Assembly (NCBI GenBank): GCA_040752025.1
Contig: JBFMFR010000002.1
Span: forward strand, 124,001-188,000
Length of the DNA stretch: 64,000 bases
Reading direction: 5' to 3'
DNA from: JBFMFR01 sp040752025
GTDB lineage: Bacteria; Chloroflexota; Anaerolineae; Anaerolineales; UBA4823
In this document: positions 1 through 7,501 of the stretch, piece after piece
How the letters are laid out: each line of letters starts with the position of its first letter
How positions within the stretch are numbered: position 1 is the stretch's first letter
Program-made: the position numbers and the translations under genes
Notes under the pieces: generated by a model
What the model was told of the DNA's origin: nothing
What the model saw: the letters and a program-made list of their open reading frames with translations, nothing else
Databases searched by the model: none

Positions 1-521
1 TGACTCTGATCAGCGCCCCCTCTCACCTGCCGACTCCGGTAGGCGCCTGCCGCGTGGATGTGCAAACTGCCCAGGCGATGTTGGCCGCCGTGATGGCCGC
101 CATCCCCCAGGCAGATGCCCTGATCATGGCCGCCGCGGTGGCAGATTTTCGCCCGGTTGACCCGGCCAACGATAAAATCAAGAAAGAAGCCGGGGTTCCT
201 CACATCCAGTTGGAAGCCACGCCGGATATCTTGCAGGCTGTGGCGCAGCACAAGGCCCGCACCGGCGAGCCGCGCATTACCGTCGGATTTGCCGCCGAGT
301 CGCAGGCCCTGCTCGAGAATGCCCACGCCAAGCTGTTGGGCAAGCGCCTGGATATGATCGTGGCCAACGACATCAGTGCCAGCGATGCGGGGTTCGAGGT
401 GGACACGAACCGCGTAACTTTGTTATACGCGGGCGAACGTGTCGAAACTTTGCCGTTGATGAGCAAAGCGGAAGTGGCGGAAGTGGTGTTGGCGCGCCTG
501 GGCGAATTACTGGAGCATTAA
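1..521 (+). CDS. coaBC: Phosphopantothenate-cysteine ligase, CoaBC C-terminal part (5' partial)
   Basis: This is the C-terminal part of bifunctional CoaBC. Its CoaB half joins cysteine to 4'-phosphopantothenate in cytosolic coenzyme A synthesis. The reading frame is open to the left edge (codons in phase with base 3), so the CoaC decarboxylase half lies outside the window and the in-frame GTG at 54 is internal. The visible order of conserved pieces fits CoaB: a SAPSHLPTP loop, AAVADFRP, KIKK and VGFAAES, followed by a usual C-terminal end. Stop TAA is at 519-521. The family assignment is secure; only the missing N-terminus is unknown. Confidence 0.93.
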   Translation, partial: TLISAPSHLPTPVGACRVDVQTAQAMLAAVMAAIPQADALIMAAAVADFRPVDPANDKIKKEAGVPHIQLEATPDILQAVAQHKARTGEPRITVGFAAESQALLENAHAKLLGKRLDMIVANDISASDAGFEVDTNRVTLLYAGERVETLPLMSKAEVAEVVLARLGELLEH

Positions 522-582
522 GTGGGACAGACGGCGTTAGCTTTGGTACATTTCCAGGCCATATGCTCGTGCCCACATGAGT

Positions 583-588
583 TATAAT
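583..588 (+). promoter_or_regulatory. Candidate -10 box upstream of the selenoprotein peroxiredoxin
   Basis: A perfect TATAAT lies 42 bases before the peroxiredoxin ATG, in the 109-base gap after coaBC. No good -35 hexamer sits at 16-18 bases, so this rests on the -10 match and its position only. Confidence 0.42.
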
Positions 589-630
589 CGTACTGCCAGT
601 CAAAAACTATCGCAAAGCAAGGAGAGTAAC

Positions 631-1407
631 ATGGCCCTAAAAGTTGGACAACCCGCCCCAGATTTTACGTTGGAAAGCCATCTCGGACATAAAGTCAGGC
701 TGGGTGATTATTTCGGCAAGAAGAATATTGTGCTGGTGTTCTTCCCTCTGGCCTGGACGCCAGTCTGAACGAGCCAGATCCCTTCGTACCAGGCGCAGAG
801 CGACCGGTTCGATGGGGTCAATGCCCAGGTCTTGGGCATCAGTGTTGACAGCGTACCTTGTTTGCAGGCCTGGGCGGAGAGCCTGGGCGGGATTACTTAT
901 CCCCTTTTCAGTGATTTTTACCCGCATGGTCAGGTAGCTCAGCTCTATGGTGTCTTGCGCCCGGAAGGCAAGAGCGAGCGGGCGATCTTCGTGATCGACA
1001 AGAACAGCATCATCCGTTACGTGGATGTGCATGATATCGACCAGCAGCCCGATAATGAAGAACTTTTCCGGGTTTTGGAGCAAATCGAAGGCAAGCCAGG
1101 CGCTTCTAAAGTGCCTGCCCCAGAACCGGACGAATCTGCTGCTCCGGCGGAGCCGGAAGCAGACGTGGTGATGTATTGCACCCAGTGGTGCCCGGCCTGT
1201 CGCCGAGCGCGCTCTTTCCTGACGCAGTACGGCATCTCGTTCGTGGAGATCGATATCGCCCGCAACCGGGAGGCGGCTGCCAGGGTGCGCAGTTGGGCCA
1301 ATGGGAACGAGACCACGCCCGCTTTTCAAGTGAAAGGCCAGGTGGTCATCAATTTCCAACGCGCGGAACTGGCAAAACTTTTGGGTATCGAAGAAGAATA
1401 CACCTAG
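631..1407 (+). CDS. Selenoprotein peroxiredoxin fused to a glutaredoxin-like domain (in-frame TGA = Sec46)
   Basis: Predicted thiol/selenol peroxidase that would reduce hydroperoxides in the cytosol, with its own C-terminal reductant domain. The ATG at 631 follows AAGGAGAG. Residues 1-45 read as a peroxiredoxin N-terminus (VGQPAPDFTL, then VLVFFPLAWTPV). The next codon is TGA (766-768), and the same frame continues without a gap as TSQIPSYQAQSDRF and GISVDSVPC (Cys77), which matches family members that have TPVCTSE at this point. TGA therefore occupies the peroxidatic Cys position. Residues about 177-258 form a glutaredoxin/thioredoxin-like domain with CPAC (Cys187, Cys190) and a TTPAF cis-Pro loop, joined by a Pro/Glu/Ala-rich linker. 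A SECIS-like hairpin follows the TGA. Total 258 residues. Selenocysteine is inferred; a sequencing error or recent nonsense mutation is the alternative, made unlikely by the intact downstream frame and the hairpin. Confidence 0.88.
777..819 (+). promoter_or_regulatory. Bacterial SECIS-like hairpin of the peroxiredoxin gene
   Basis: Folding by eye gives one long hairpin just downstream of the TGA at 766-768. Pairs are 777-782 with 814-819, 784-786 with 810-812, 788-790 with 806-808, 792 with 804, and 794-796 with 800-802. The mismatches are symmetric at 783/813, 787/809, 791/805 and 793/803. The apical loop is AGA (797-799) with G at its second position, 30 bases after the TGA. Known bacterial SECIS elements have a small apical loop with G in the first two positions, roughly 16-37 bases from the UGA, and bind SelB. 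Confidence 0.75.
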
Positions 1408-1448
1408 CAAAGTGCTCGGAGCTATCCGAACGTTTGATTTTTGCTTTT

Positions 1449-2816
1449 CTAGGGCTGCCAGGTGAACAAAACTTGCAAGACGCGCAGGTTCCTGGCGAAA
1501 TCGGTGTGGATGTGGTCGGTCAATTCCAGGTCCACGGCCGCCATGCCCAGCCTGGCAGCCCAATCCACCAGTGTTCCTGAGTACAGGCAGCCGGTATCGT
1601 AAGGGGGATAAGGGTAGCCGCTGGAAGCGGCGATGGCTTTGGCAAAGCTGACCGATTGGGGATCGGGCGGGTCACCGCTGGGATAGATGCTGGGAGCCGC
1701 GCTGTGATAACTGATCAGGGCGCTGATCCGGCGAGACAGCAAGAAGGCCATCAGGGCCTGGGTCTCTGGTTCCGAGGCTGGGTAGGGCCCGCTGGTGGTG
1801 GGGCGCAGTGACCAGCAGCCGCGCCGTGGCCATTCAGCCATCCAGTTGGCATCAAAGTTGCGGTTAAGATCGACGCCATGATCGTTGACGCGCCCGTCTG
1901 CGGTCAGGGAACGCGCCCAGCCATCCGGATTGAGCACAGGCAGAATGTAAAGGATTACCTCTTTGGGGACCAGGTCGGGATTGCGGCGCAGGTGGGCCAT
2001 CAATTCTTCTGCCAGGGAAATCGTGTTCCACTCGTTGCCGCCATGGATGCCGGCCACGATCATGCGCTCCGTACGCCCATTGCCAAAGCTGTAGACGGTC
2101 AACGGCCTGCCAGCCACCGAGTAACCGATCGTCACGTTGCTGCCGCTGATTGGTGTGAGCGAAGGTACCGGGGAGGCCGTTTGGGTGGGCAGTGGGGTTG
2201 GGTAATGGCGTGTGGCTGTCGCGGAAGGCGACAACGTGGGGGTCGGTGTGTGAGTGGCCGTGGTTGTGACCATCTCGCTCGGCGTCACAGGCATGCTCTC
2301 TGTGGGCCTCCTGGTGGGGGCATCGCTGGGGACTGCCTGAACGGGAGCGACCTCTGAAATTGTTGATGTAGGGGAAGGCGCATCTGCCTGTTGCGCCAGG
2401 GCTGGAATTACCTGCCAGGTGTACAGCGGGTCCCTGGCAACGATCCACAGCATCTCGGCGAGCAAGGCCAGGACGACCAGGGCCAGCAGGGTCATGTACC
2501 CGTATTGCCAGGTAGAGCCCGGCCGCGCTTTGGAAGCTTCACGTGAGGTGCGCCTGGGCTGGCTGGACAGGCGTTGTAAGGCCCGTCGCGCCTGAGGGTG
2601 ATCGGGTTGGATGGCAAGCGCCTGTTTCAGGCAGCGGCGCTTGCGGGCGCGGCCAGACACGCAGGCTGCCATCCACAACCAGGCTTGCGCGTTGTCGGGC
2701 TCCTGGCGCAGCAGGCGCGCCAGCAATTGACCAGCCAGGCGTTTATCCCCCGAGCGGGCGGCTTGAACGGCCTGGGCGAGCAATTCTTGAGCTGGCAAGG
2801 CAACCTCCTGGCGCAT
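1449..2816 (-). CDS. Membrane-anchored M14-family zinc carboxypeptidase
   Basis: Predicted metallocarboxypeptidase held outside the membrane. Residues about 5-85 look like a short helical, TPR-like cytosolic region (LLRQEPDNAQAWLWMA). One membrane segment lies at about 107-127. A long Thr/Pro/Ser linker spans about 145-224 and the M14 domain runs from about 225 to 455. M14 marks are seen in order: GIHGGNEW, NPDG, DLNRNF, SYHS and VDLELT, the last carrying the presumed catalytic Glu. The first zinc motif reads HGGNE, with one residue more between His and Glu than the classical HxxE. I chose the ATG at 2816; an in-frame GTG at 2831 would begin almost at the expected transcription start. The substrate could be peptidoglycan peptides or proteins and cannot be decided from the sequence. 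Confidence 0.82.
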   Translation of the reverse strand: MRQEVALPAQELLAQAVQAARSGDKRLAGQLLARLLRQEPDNAQAWLWMAACVSGRARKRRCLKQALAIQPDHPQARRALQRLSSQPRRTSREASKARPGSTWQYGYMTLLALVVLALLAEMLWIVARDPLYTWQVIPALAQQADAPSPTSTISEVAPVQAVPSDAPTRRPTESMPVTPSEMVTTTATHTPTPTLSPSATATRHYPTPLPTQTASPVPSLTPISGSNVTIGYSVAGRPLTVYSFGNGRTERMIVAGIHGGNEWNTISLAEELMAHLRRNPDLVPKEVILYILPVLNPDGWARSLTADGRVNDHGVDLNRNFDANWMAEWPRRGCWSLRPTTSGPYPASEPETQALMAFLLSRRISALISYHSAAPSIYPSGDPPDPQSVSFAKAIAASSGYPYPPYDTGCLYSGTLVDWAARLGMAAVDLELTDHIHTDFARNLRVLQVLFTWQP

Positions 2817-2836
2817 AGGCGCTTGGTGCACCTACG

Positions 2837-2851
2837 GTATAATGATTATAC
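2837..2851. promoter_or_regulatory. Palindrome holding divergent -10 boxes
   Basis: The bases GTATAATGATTATAC form a perfect palindrome around a central G. It places TATAAT at 2838-2843 on the plus strand and another TATAAT at 2845-2850 on the minus strand, between two divergent extracellular peptidase genes. It could be a back-to-back promoter, an operator, or both. No clear -35 boxes are seen. Confidence 0.5.
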
Positions 2852-2896
2852 GTCAGTTTGAAGGAAATCAGAAACTCTTACAGGGACACGATCACG

Positions 2897-4516
2897 ATGA
2901 AAAACTACACAACCTTGTTTTTAGGGGTGATGTTTGTATTGTTGATTGGCTTATTAGTGCCTGGGCAGCCGAGCTGGGCTAAACCCGTTGAGTCAGTATT
3001 GGGAAACCAATCTGGTGACAGCCAGACCACGCCGCAGTTGATCGAAGCGGCGCGGCAGGCGGGCGAGATCGACCAGGAAACCGCTGATCTTTACCTGGCT
3101 TATGCTCTATCCGGAAACCAGAACCTCCCCGAGCAGTATCGCAGCTACCAGCCCTGGGATGGCACCCTGCCGATCTTGCACCTGCGCAGGGCGATGAAGA
3201 CGATGCAGCCGGGAGCCACGCGCGCCACGGTTCAAGCGGTGCTGGCTGGGGCATGCGACACCGAATCTTCGGGCAGCCTGCCGAATTCCATGCTCACCAC
3301 CAATTTTTATATCGAATACGGCTCGTTAGGCGCGGTGCTCACCATCAATGATTTCGTCGACGCCCTGGAAGGCTCGTGGGCGAAGGAAGTCGACGATTCC
3401 GGTTGGGCTGCGCCGCCTGCCTACACCCCCAACCCGCCGCCCGGCGGGCGCTATCACGTGCGCATCGATAGCTTATTGTGGGGCGAGTATGGCTATACCT
3501 CCCCAGTTGGTGCGCATGCCGGGCTGGTCGGTGATAACCCGAATACGTTGTGGGATGATCAGGATGCTTATGCTTCGTGCATTGTGCTGGATGATAATTT
3601 TTCCTTTTCGCTCAACCCCGAAGCCGCTCTGGTGTCGACCGTCGCGCACGAATTCAACCACGCCATCCAATTTGGTTACGGCGCGCTGGAAGGCAGCTAC
3701 GTGCCGGACGATGCCCTGGTGGAGGGCATGGCTACCTGGATGGAAGATGAGGTCTTCGATGATTCGAACGACAACTATTACTTCCTGTGGCCCAATTTTG
3801 CCATGTGCATGGGGCAATATACCTCCGATCCTTATGCTTACTGGATCACCTTCCGCGGCCTCACTGAGCAGTTTGGCGCAGGAGTAGCCGGGGGCAGCGA
3901 GCAGGTAATGCAGGATTTCTGGGAGCTGGTCAGCCAGGATGCTGGCGACGGCCTGGCCGTGCTCAACACCGCGCTTTCGAACCGCGGCTCGAACCTGGCG
4001 GATGCCTTCCATGTCTATGCTGTGGCGGTCAAGTTCAACAAGGCCTGCGGCGGCGGCTACGTTTACCCGCACTGCCTGGAAGAAGGGCCTGGTTACGTTG
4101 CCGAAGCGGGAGCAACGAATCTGACTGGCAGCATTGCCAGTGTGGGCGGCAGCTACAGCAAGAGCATCCCAGATAATTATGCGATAAACTGGGTAGGGTT
4201 GCCGGCCAATGCTGGTTGGTACAACGTCAGGTTGCGCAACACTTCCACGACTGGCGGCATGCTGCGCGGCAGTGTCGTGTGTGATGCCGGCAACACCCTG
4301 GAAGTTTATGCTTTGCCATCCCTGGTTGGCCCAAGCGGCAGCAGCACGCTGAACTATTTCAATTCAACCGGCTGCAACAGCGTGGTGGCGGTGCTGACCA
4401 ATCAATCCCAAACGGCGGATAACCCGGGCAGTTGTACGGCGCGCAACTACCAGTTGAGCCTGACCTCGGCGAGCGCGCTGGATCAGACGCGTTTGCCGGT
4501 CCTGTTCAAACCGTAA
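2897..4516 (+). CDS. Secreted HExxH metalloprotease-like protein
   Basis: Predicted exported zinc metalloprotease of 539 residues. The ATG at 2897 is favoured because it starts a clean signal peptide (Lys/Asn/Tyr, then a hydrophobic core LFLGVMFVLLIGLL, cleavage near SWAKP). The zinc motif HEFNH is at about 251-255, followed by LVEGMATWMEDEV, whose Glu is a likely third ligand, as in M6-like and related gluzincin families. The C-terminal third is Gly/Ser/Asn-rich with paired cysteines and looks like a beta domain. It is transcribed divergently from the M14 carboxypeptidase, so both may serve extracellular peptide use. Family level is tentative. Confidence 0.75.
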   Translation: MKNYTTLFLGVMFVLLIGLLVPGQPSWAKPVESVLGNQSGDSQTTPQLIEAARQAGEIDQETADLYLAYALSGNQNLPEQYRSYQPWDGTLPILHLRRAMKTMQPGATRATVQAVLAGACDTESSGSLPNSMLTTNFYIEYGSLGAVLTINDFVDALEGSWAKEVDDSGWAAPPAYTPNPPPGGRYHVRIDSLLWGEYGYTSPVGAHAGLVGDNPNTLWDDQDAYASCIVLDDNFSFSLNPEAALVSTVAHEFNHAIQFGYGALEGSYVPDDALVEGMATWMEDEVFDDSNDNYYFLWPNFAMCMGQYTSDPYAYWITFRGLTEQFGAGVAGGSEQVMQDFWELVSQDAGDGLAVLNTALSNRGSNLADAFHVYAVAVKFNKACGGGYVYPHCLEEGPGYVAEAGATNLTGSIASVGGSYSKSIPDNYAINWVGLPANAGWYNVRLRNTSTTGGMLRGSVVCDAGNTLEVYALPSLVGPSGSSTLNYFNSTGCNSVVAVLTNQSQTADNPGSCTARNYQLSLTSASALDQTRLPVLFKP

Positions 4517-4539
4517 AGGCAGCCCGCACAGACGCTGTT

Positions 4540-6573
4540 TCAGGACTCCAGGCAGAAGACGTGCACCTGGCGCGGGCCGTGTACGCCGATCGTCAGAGTC
4601 ATTTCGATATCGGCCGTGCGCGAGGGGCCGCTGACCAGGGCAATCGAAGACGCCTGTCCAGACTGGCGCAGATCCTCGATCGCCGGGTATGCCTGCTGCA
4701 GGTTGGTGAGCAGGTCGGAGGAGCGCAGCACGGCGATGTGCATTTCAGGCAGCAGGGAGGCTGTCAGAGGCCGGCCCAGGCCAGCAGGGATCACCAGTGT
4801 TCCGGTCTCTGCGATGCCTGCCAGCGCGCCGGTCAGCCCTGCCTGCAGGGCGGGGTCGGGCTGGTGGCTCACCTGGATGCCGTTCGTTTGCAGAGTCTCT
4901 AATAGCCCGTCTGGCAGACTTTCATCCTGCCAGGCCTGGATGGCGTGGATGCCTTCCGACCGGAGCAGTTCCAGGATGCGCCCGGCAACCTGGCTGGGCG
5001 CACACAGGCTGAAATTCCCGCCCAGGGCCTCCCACTCGGCCTGGAAGCGTTCCAGTGGGGAGGCGGTGGGTGCCTGGGGTGTCAGATGATTGTTGGACTG
5101 GGGCGGCGCCGGCTTTGGCTCCTCAGGCGTAGGTCTGCCAGGAGAAAATTGGGAGTGGAAGGGGCGCAGCGCCGGGCGGGGGAAATCTCGGTTGTAACCC
5201 CAGCCGGTCAGGGCTGGCAGGTGCAGCCAGGGTGCGATCGGAGCCAGCAGGCGGCTGAACAGGCCGGCCAGGCGTTGGGCGGCCGCAAAACGACGCGGCG
5301 AAGTGGCCATCCAGGAAAAAAGTTTCAAACCCCAGCGCAGCGGGCGCGGCGCATGCCTGGCGTTGGAGGGCATGTTTGGCAGGCTTCCAGGTGATTCGCT
5401 TGCGGCGCGCACTCGCAGCAGCAGGCCGGGCAGGTCGATATCTACCGGACAGGCCTCTTTGCACGCCCCGCACAGACTGGAGGCGCGCGCCAGGTGCCCA
5501 AATTCGTCGATCCCGAACAGGCCCGGCGAGATCACCGAGCCGATCGGGCCTGGGTAGGGTGTATAGCGGCCGCTGGCGCCAACGTAAGCGTGCCCACCCA
5601 GCTCGCGGAAGACCGGGCAGGCGTTCAGGCACGCTCCGCAGCGGATGCAGTACAAAGCCTCGGCCAGTGGAGAAGCGCGCACGTGCATGCGCCCGTTATC
5701 GACCAGGATCAGGTGGCGTTGTTCGGGCCCATCGATTTCGGGCGGGCGGCGTGGCCCGAAGATCAGGCTGGCATACACCGTCAGTTTTTGGCCGGTGGCG
5801 GAGCGCGGCAGGAGCGATAACATCAGCGCCAGATCATTCAGGTTCGGCACCAGGCGCTCGATGCCCATCAGGGCGATGTGAATCCGCGGTAAGGTGGTAA
5901 CCATGCGCCCGTTGCCTTCGTTCGTCAACAGGCACAGTGCGCCATTTTCTGCCACGCCAAAATTGACGCCCGAGATGCCGATATCGGTCTCCAGGAAAGT
6001 TTGTCGCAAGATGCGGCGGGCGATGGCGGTCAGCGTGGGGATATCGTCGCTGAATGGCACGCCCAGCTTGTCTTCGAAAGTGCGGCCCACCTCGGCCCGG
6101 GTGAGGTGCACAGCCGGGGTGATGATGTGGGCCGGGGGTTCTTCGCGCAATTGGACGATGTACTCGCCCAGGTCAGTTTCGACCACCTGCAGGCCATCGT
6201 CTTGCAAGGCCGGGTTGATGTGGATTTCCTCGCCGACCATGGTTTTGGATTTCGAGATCAGGCGCGCCTGCTGATCTCGGGCGATCTGGCGCACGATCTG
6301 AACTGCCTCTTCGCCGTTGGCGGCGCGATGGATGATCAGCCCATTGGATTGGGCATTGGCAACGAACTGATCCAGGTAGCGCTCCAGGTTGGCGATCACT
6401 TCGGCGCGGCGAACGTGGGCGCGCTGGCGTAAAGTTTGCAGGTCTTCGGGCAGGGAGGCGTATGCCTGTTCCCGGGCGGTGCGGCGGCGCTCGGCGTTAC
6501 CATCCAGGGCCGATTGCAGGATGGGGTTGGCCTGAGCGCGGCGGATTTGGGTTTGGAAAGTTTTGGGCGGCAT
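4540..6573 (-). CDS. lutB: LutB-LutC fusion: iron-sulfur lactate-utilisation protein with C-terminal LUD domain
   Basis: Predicted subunit of the LutABC L-lactate oxidation complex. Residues 1 to about 300 are the LUD domain of LutB. Two 4Fe-4S motifs follow: CIRCGACLNACP (Cys309, 312, 315, 319) and LCGACKEACP (Cys368, 371, 375). After a Pro-rich linker near 470-500, residues about 500-677 resemble LutC (DUF162), which is a separate protein in Bacillus. ATG at 6573 is chosen because it lies one base after the lutA stop; the frame continues upstream but only antisense to or inside lutA. The lutA-lutBC order supports the assignment. The substrate could be lactate or another 2-hydroxy acid. Confidence 0.87.
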   Translation of the reverse strand: MPPKTFQTQIRRAQANPILQSALDGNAERRRTAREQAYASLPEDLQTLRQRAHVRRAEVIANLERYLDQFVANAQSNGLIIHRAANGEEAVQIVRQIARDQQARLISKSKTMVGEEIHINPALQDDGLQVVETDLGEYIVQLREEPPAHIITPAVHLTRAEVGRTFEDKLGVPFSDDIPTLTAIARRILRQTFLETDIGISGVNFGVAENGALCLLTNEGNGRMVTTLPRIHIALMGIERLVPNLNDLALMLSLLPRSATGQKLTVYASLIFGPRRPPEIDGPEQRHLILVDNGRMHVRASPLAEALYCIRCGACLNACPVFRELGGHAYVGASGRYTPYPGPIGSVISPGLFGIDEFGHLARASSLCGACKEACPVDIDLPGLLLRVRAASESPGSLPNMPSNARHAPRPLRWGLKLFSWMATSPRRFAAAQRLAGLFSRLLAPIAPWLHLPALTGWGYNRDFPRPALRPFHSQFSPGRPTPEEPKPAPPQSNNHLTPQAPTASPLERFQAEWEALGGNFSLCAPSQVAGRILELLRSEGIHAIQAWQDESLPDGLLETLQTNGIQVSHQPDPALQAGLTGALAGIAETGTLVIPAGLGRPLTASLLPEMHIAVLRSSDLLTNLQQAYPAIEDLRQSGQASSIALVSGPSRTADIEMTLTIGVHGPRQVHVFCLES

Positions 6574-6574
6574 C

Positions 6575-7312
6575 TCAATTGGCTCCTGTATGTGCCAGCA
6601 CCTCGGCGATGTGCACGGCGCGCTGGGGTTTACCCTGTCGGTGGAGCCCGCCGTTGATGTTGGTGATGCAGCCGGCATCGCAGGAAACGACCAGTGGTGC
6701 CTGGCTTGCTTCGATGTTGGCGATCTTGCGCTCCAGCATGGCGCTGGAAAGGTGTGGGTGTTCTACGGAGAAAACGCCGCCGAAACCACAGCACTCGTCG
6801 GTGTAAGGTAATTCGACAAACTCGGCATCGCGCACGGCAGCCAGCAAAGCACGCGGTTGTCGATCGACGCCCAGGTCGCGCAACAGGTGGCAAGAGGAGT
6901 GATAAGTGATCTTCCCCGGGTAGCGCGCTCCCACATCGCTCACGCCCAGATAATCGACCAGGAATTGGCTGAATTCATAGGTGCGCTGTGCCAGGGCCTG
7001 GGCACGCGGCAGCCAGGTAGGGTCGTTATCGAATAATTCCAGGTACCCGTGGCGGATCATCGCCGCACAGGAGCCTGACGGCACCACGATTGGACCGTTG
7101 GTCTTCTCGAAGACTTGAATGGTGTGCATGGCGATCGGACGGGCCTGGTCGCGCAGGCCGGCGTTGAAAGCCGGCTGCCCGCAGCAAGTTTGCTCGAGGG
7201 GGAAATCAACCTGGCAGCCCAGGCGTTCGAGCACACGCACTACCGCATGGCCTGTTTGCGGGTACAGCGTGTCTAGAATGCATGTGATCAGGAGTTGGAC
7301 GGTTTCGCTCAT
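6575..7312 (-). CDS. lutA: LutA-like CCG-domain Fe-S oxidoreductase
   Basis: Predicted LutA/YkgE-type subunit of 245 residues with two CCG domains. The halves show TCCGQPAFNAG and DECCGFGGVFSVEHP, each preceded by a spaced Cys (CILDTLYPQ; SSCHLL), and SCDAGCITN near the end. CCG domains bind iron-sulfur clusters in lactate, glycolate and heterodisulfide enzymes. The gene is first in a two-gene operon with the fused lutBC, with one base between stop and start. The same frame remains open upstream, antisense to the phosphorylase gene, but ATG 7312 matches the family N-terminus (MSETVQLLITC). Confidence 0.88.
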   Translation of the reverse strand: MSETVQLLITCILDTLYPQTGHAVVRVLERLGCQVDFPLEQTCCGQPAFNAGLRDQARPIAMHTIQVFEKTNGPIVVPSGSCAAMIRHGYLELFDNDPTWLPRAQALAQRTYEFSQFLVDYLGVSDVGARYPGKITYHSSCHLLRDLGVDRQPRALLAAVRDAEFVELPYTDECCGFGGVFSVEHPHLSSAMLERKIANIEASQAPLVVSCDAGCITNINGGLHRQGKPQRAVHIAEVLAHTGAN

Positions 7313-7319
7313 AACGGCA

Positions 7320-7348
7320 ATTGTATCGCTACATGCCTGGATGAACAA
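7320..7348 (-). promoter_or_regulatory. Candidate sigma70 promoter of lutA-lutBC, near-leaderless
   Basis: On the minus strand TTGTTC (7348-7343), a 17-base spacer and TACAAT (7325-7320) lie directly before lutA. Transcription would start about at the ATG (7312), which implies a leaderless or nearly leaderless mRNA. Confidence 0.45.
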
Positions 7349-7501
7349 GCGGACCATTTGGCTATTGGCTAACTTTTCAGAACCGATAGCCTGGAGATGG
7401 AGATTTAGGGCCTTGCCTGTGGTAATATTGTAGCTTGGCGAAAGGTGGCTTTGCCGCAAAGTTATTATCTTTATGCTTTTTGAAAGGCCAGGATTTTTAT
7501 A

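Noticed and set aside
766..768. Peroxiredoxin gene as a pseudogene split by a nonsense mutation
   Set aside because: The stop sits exactly at the catalytic Cys, the rest of the frame is intact, and a SECIS-like hairpin follows; a second gene in the window shows the same arrangement.
637..1563. A 308-codon minus-strand open frame across the peroxiredoxin gene
   Set aside because: It lies antisense to a conserved two-domain protein and runs into the carboxypeptidase gene in another frame; no motif was found.
2150..2300. Tandem DNA repeats in the Thr/Pro-rich linker of the carboxypeptidase
   Set aside because: The codons vary and the pattern is ordinary low-complexity linker, common in exported proteins of this group.
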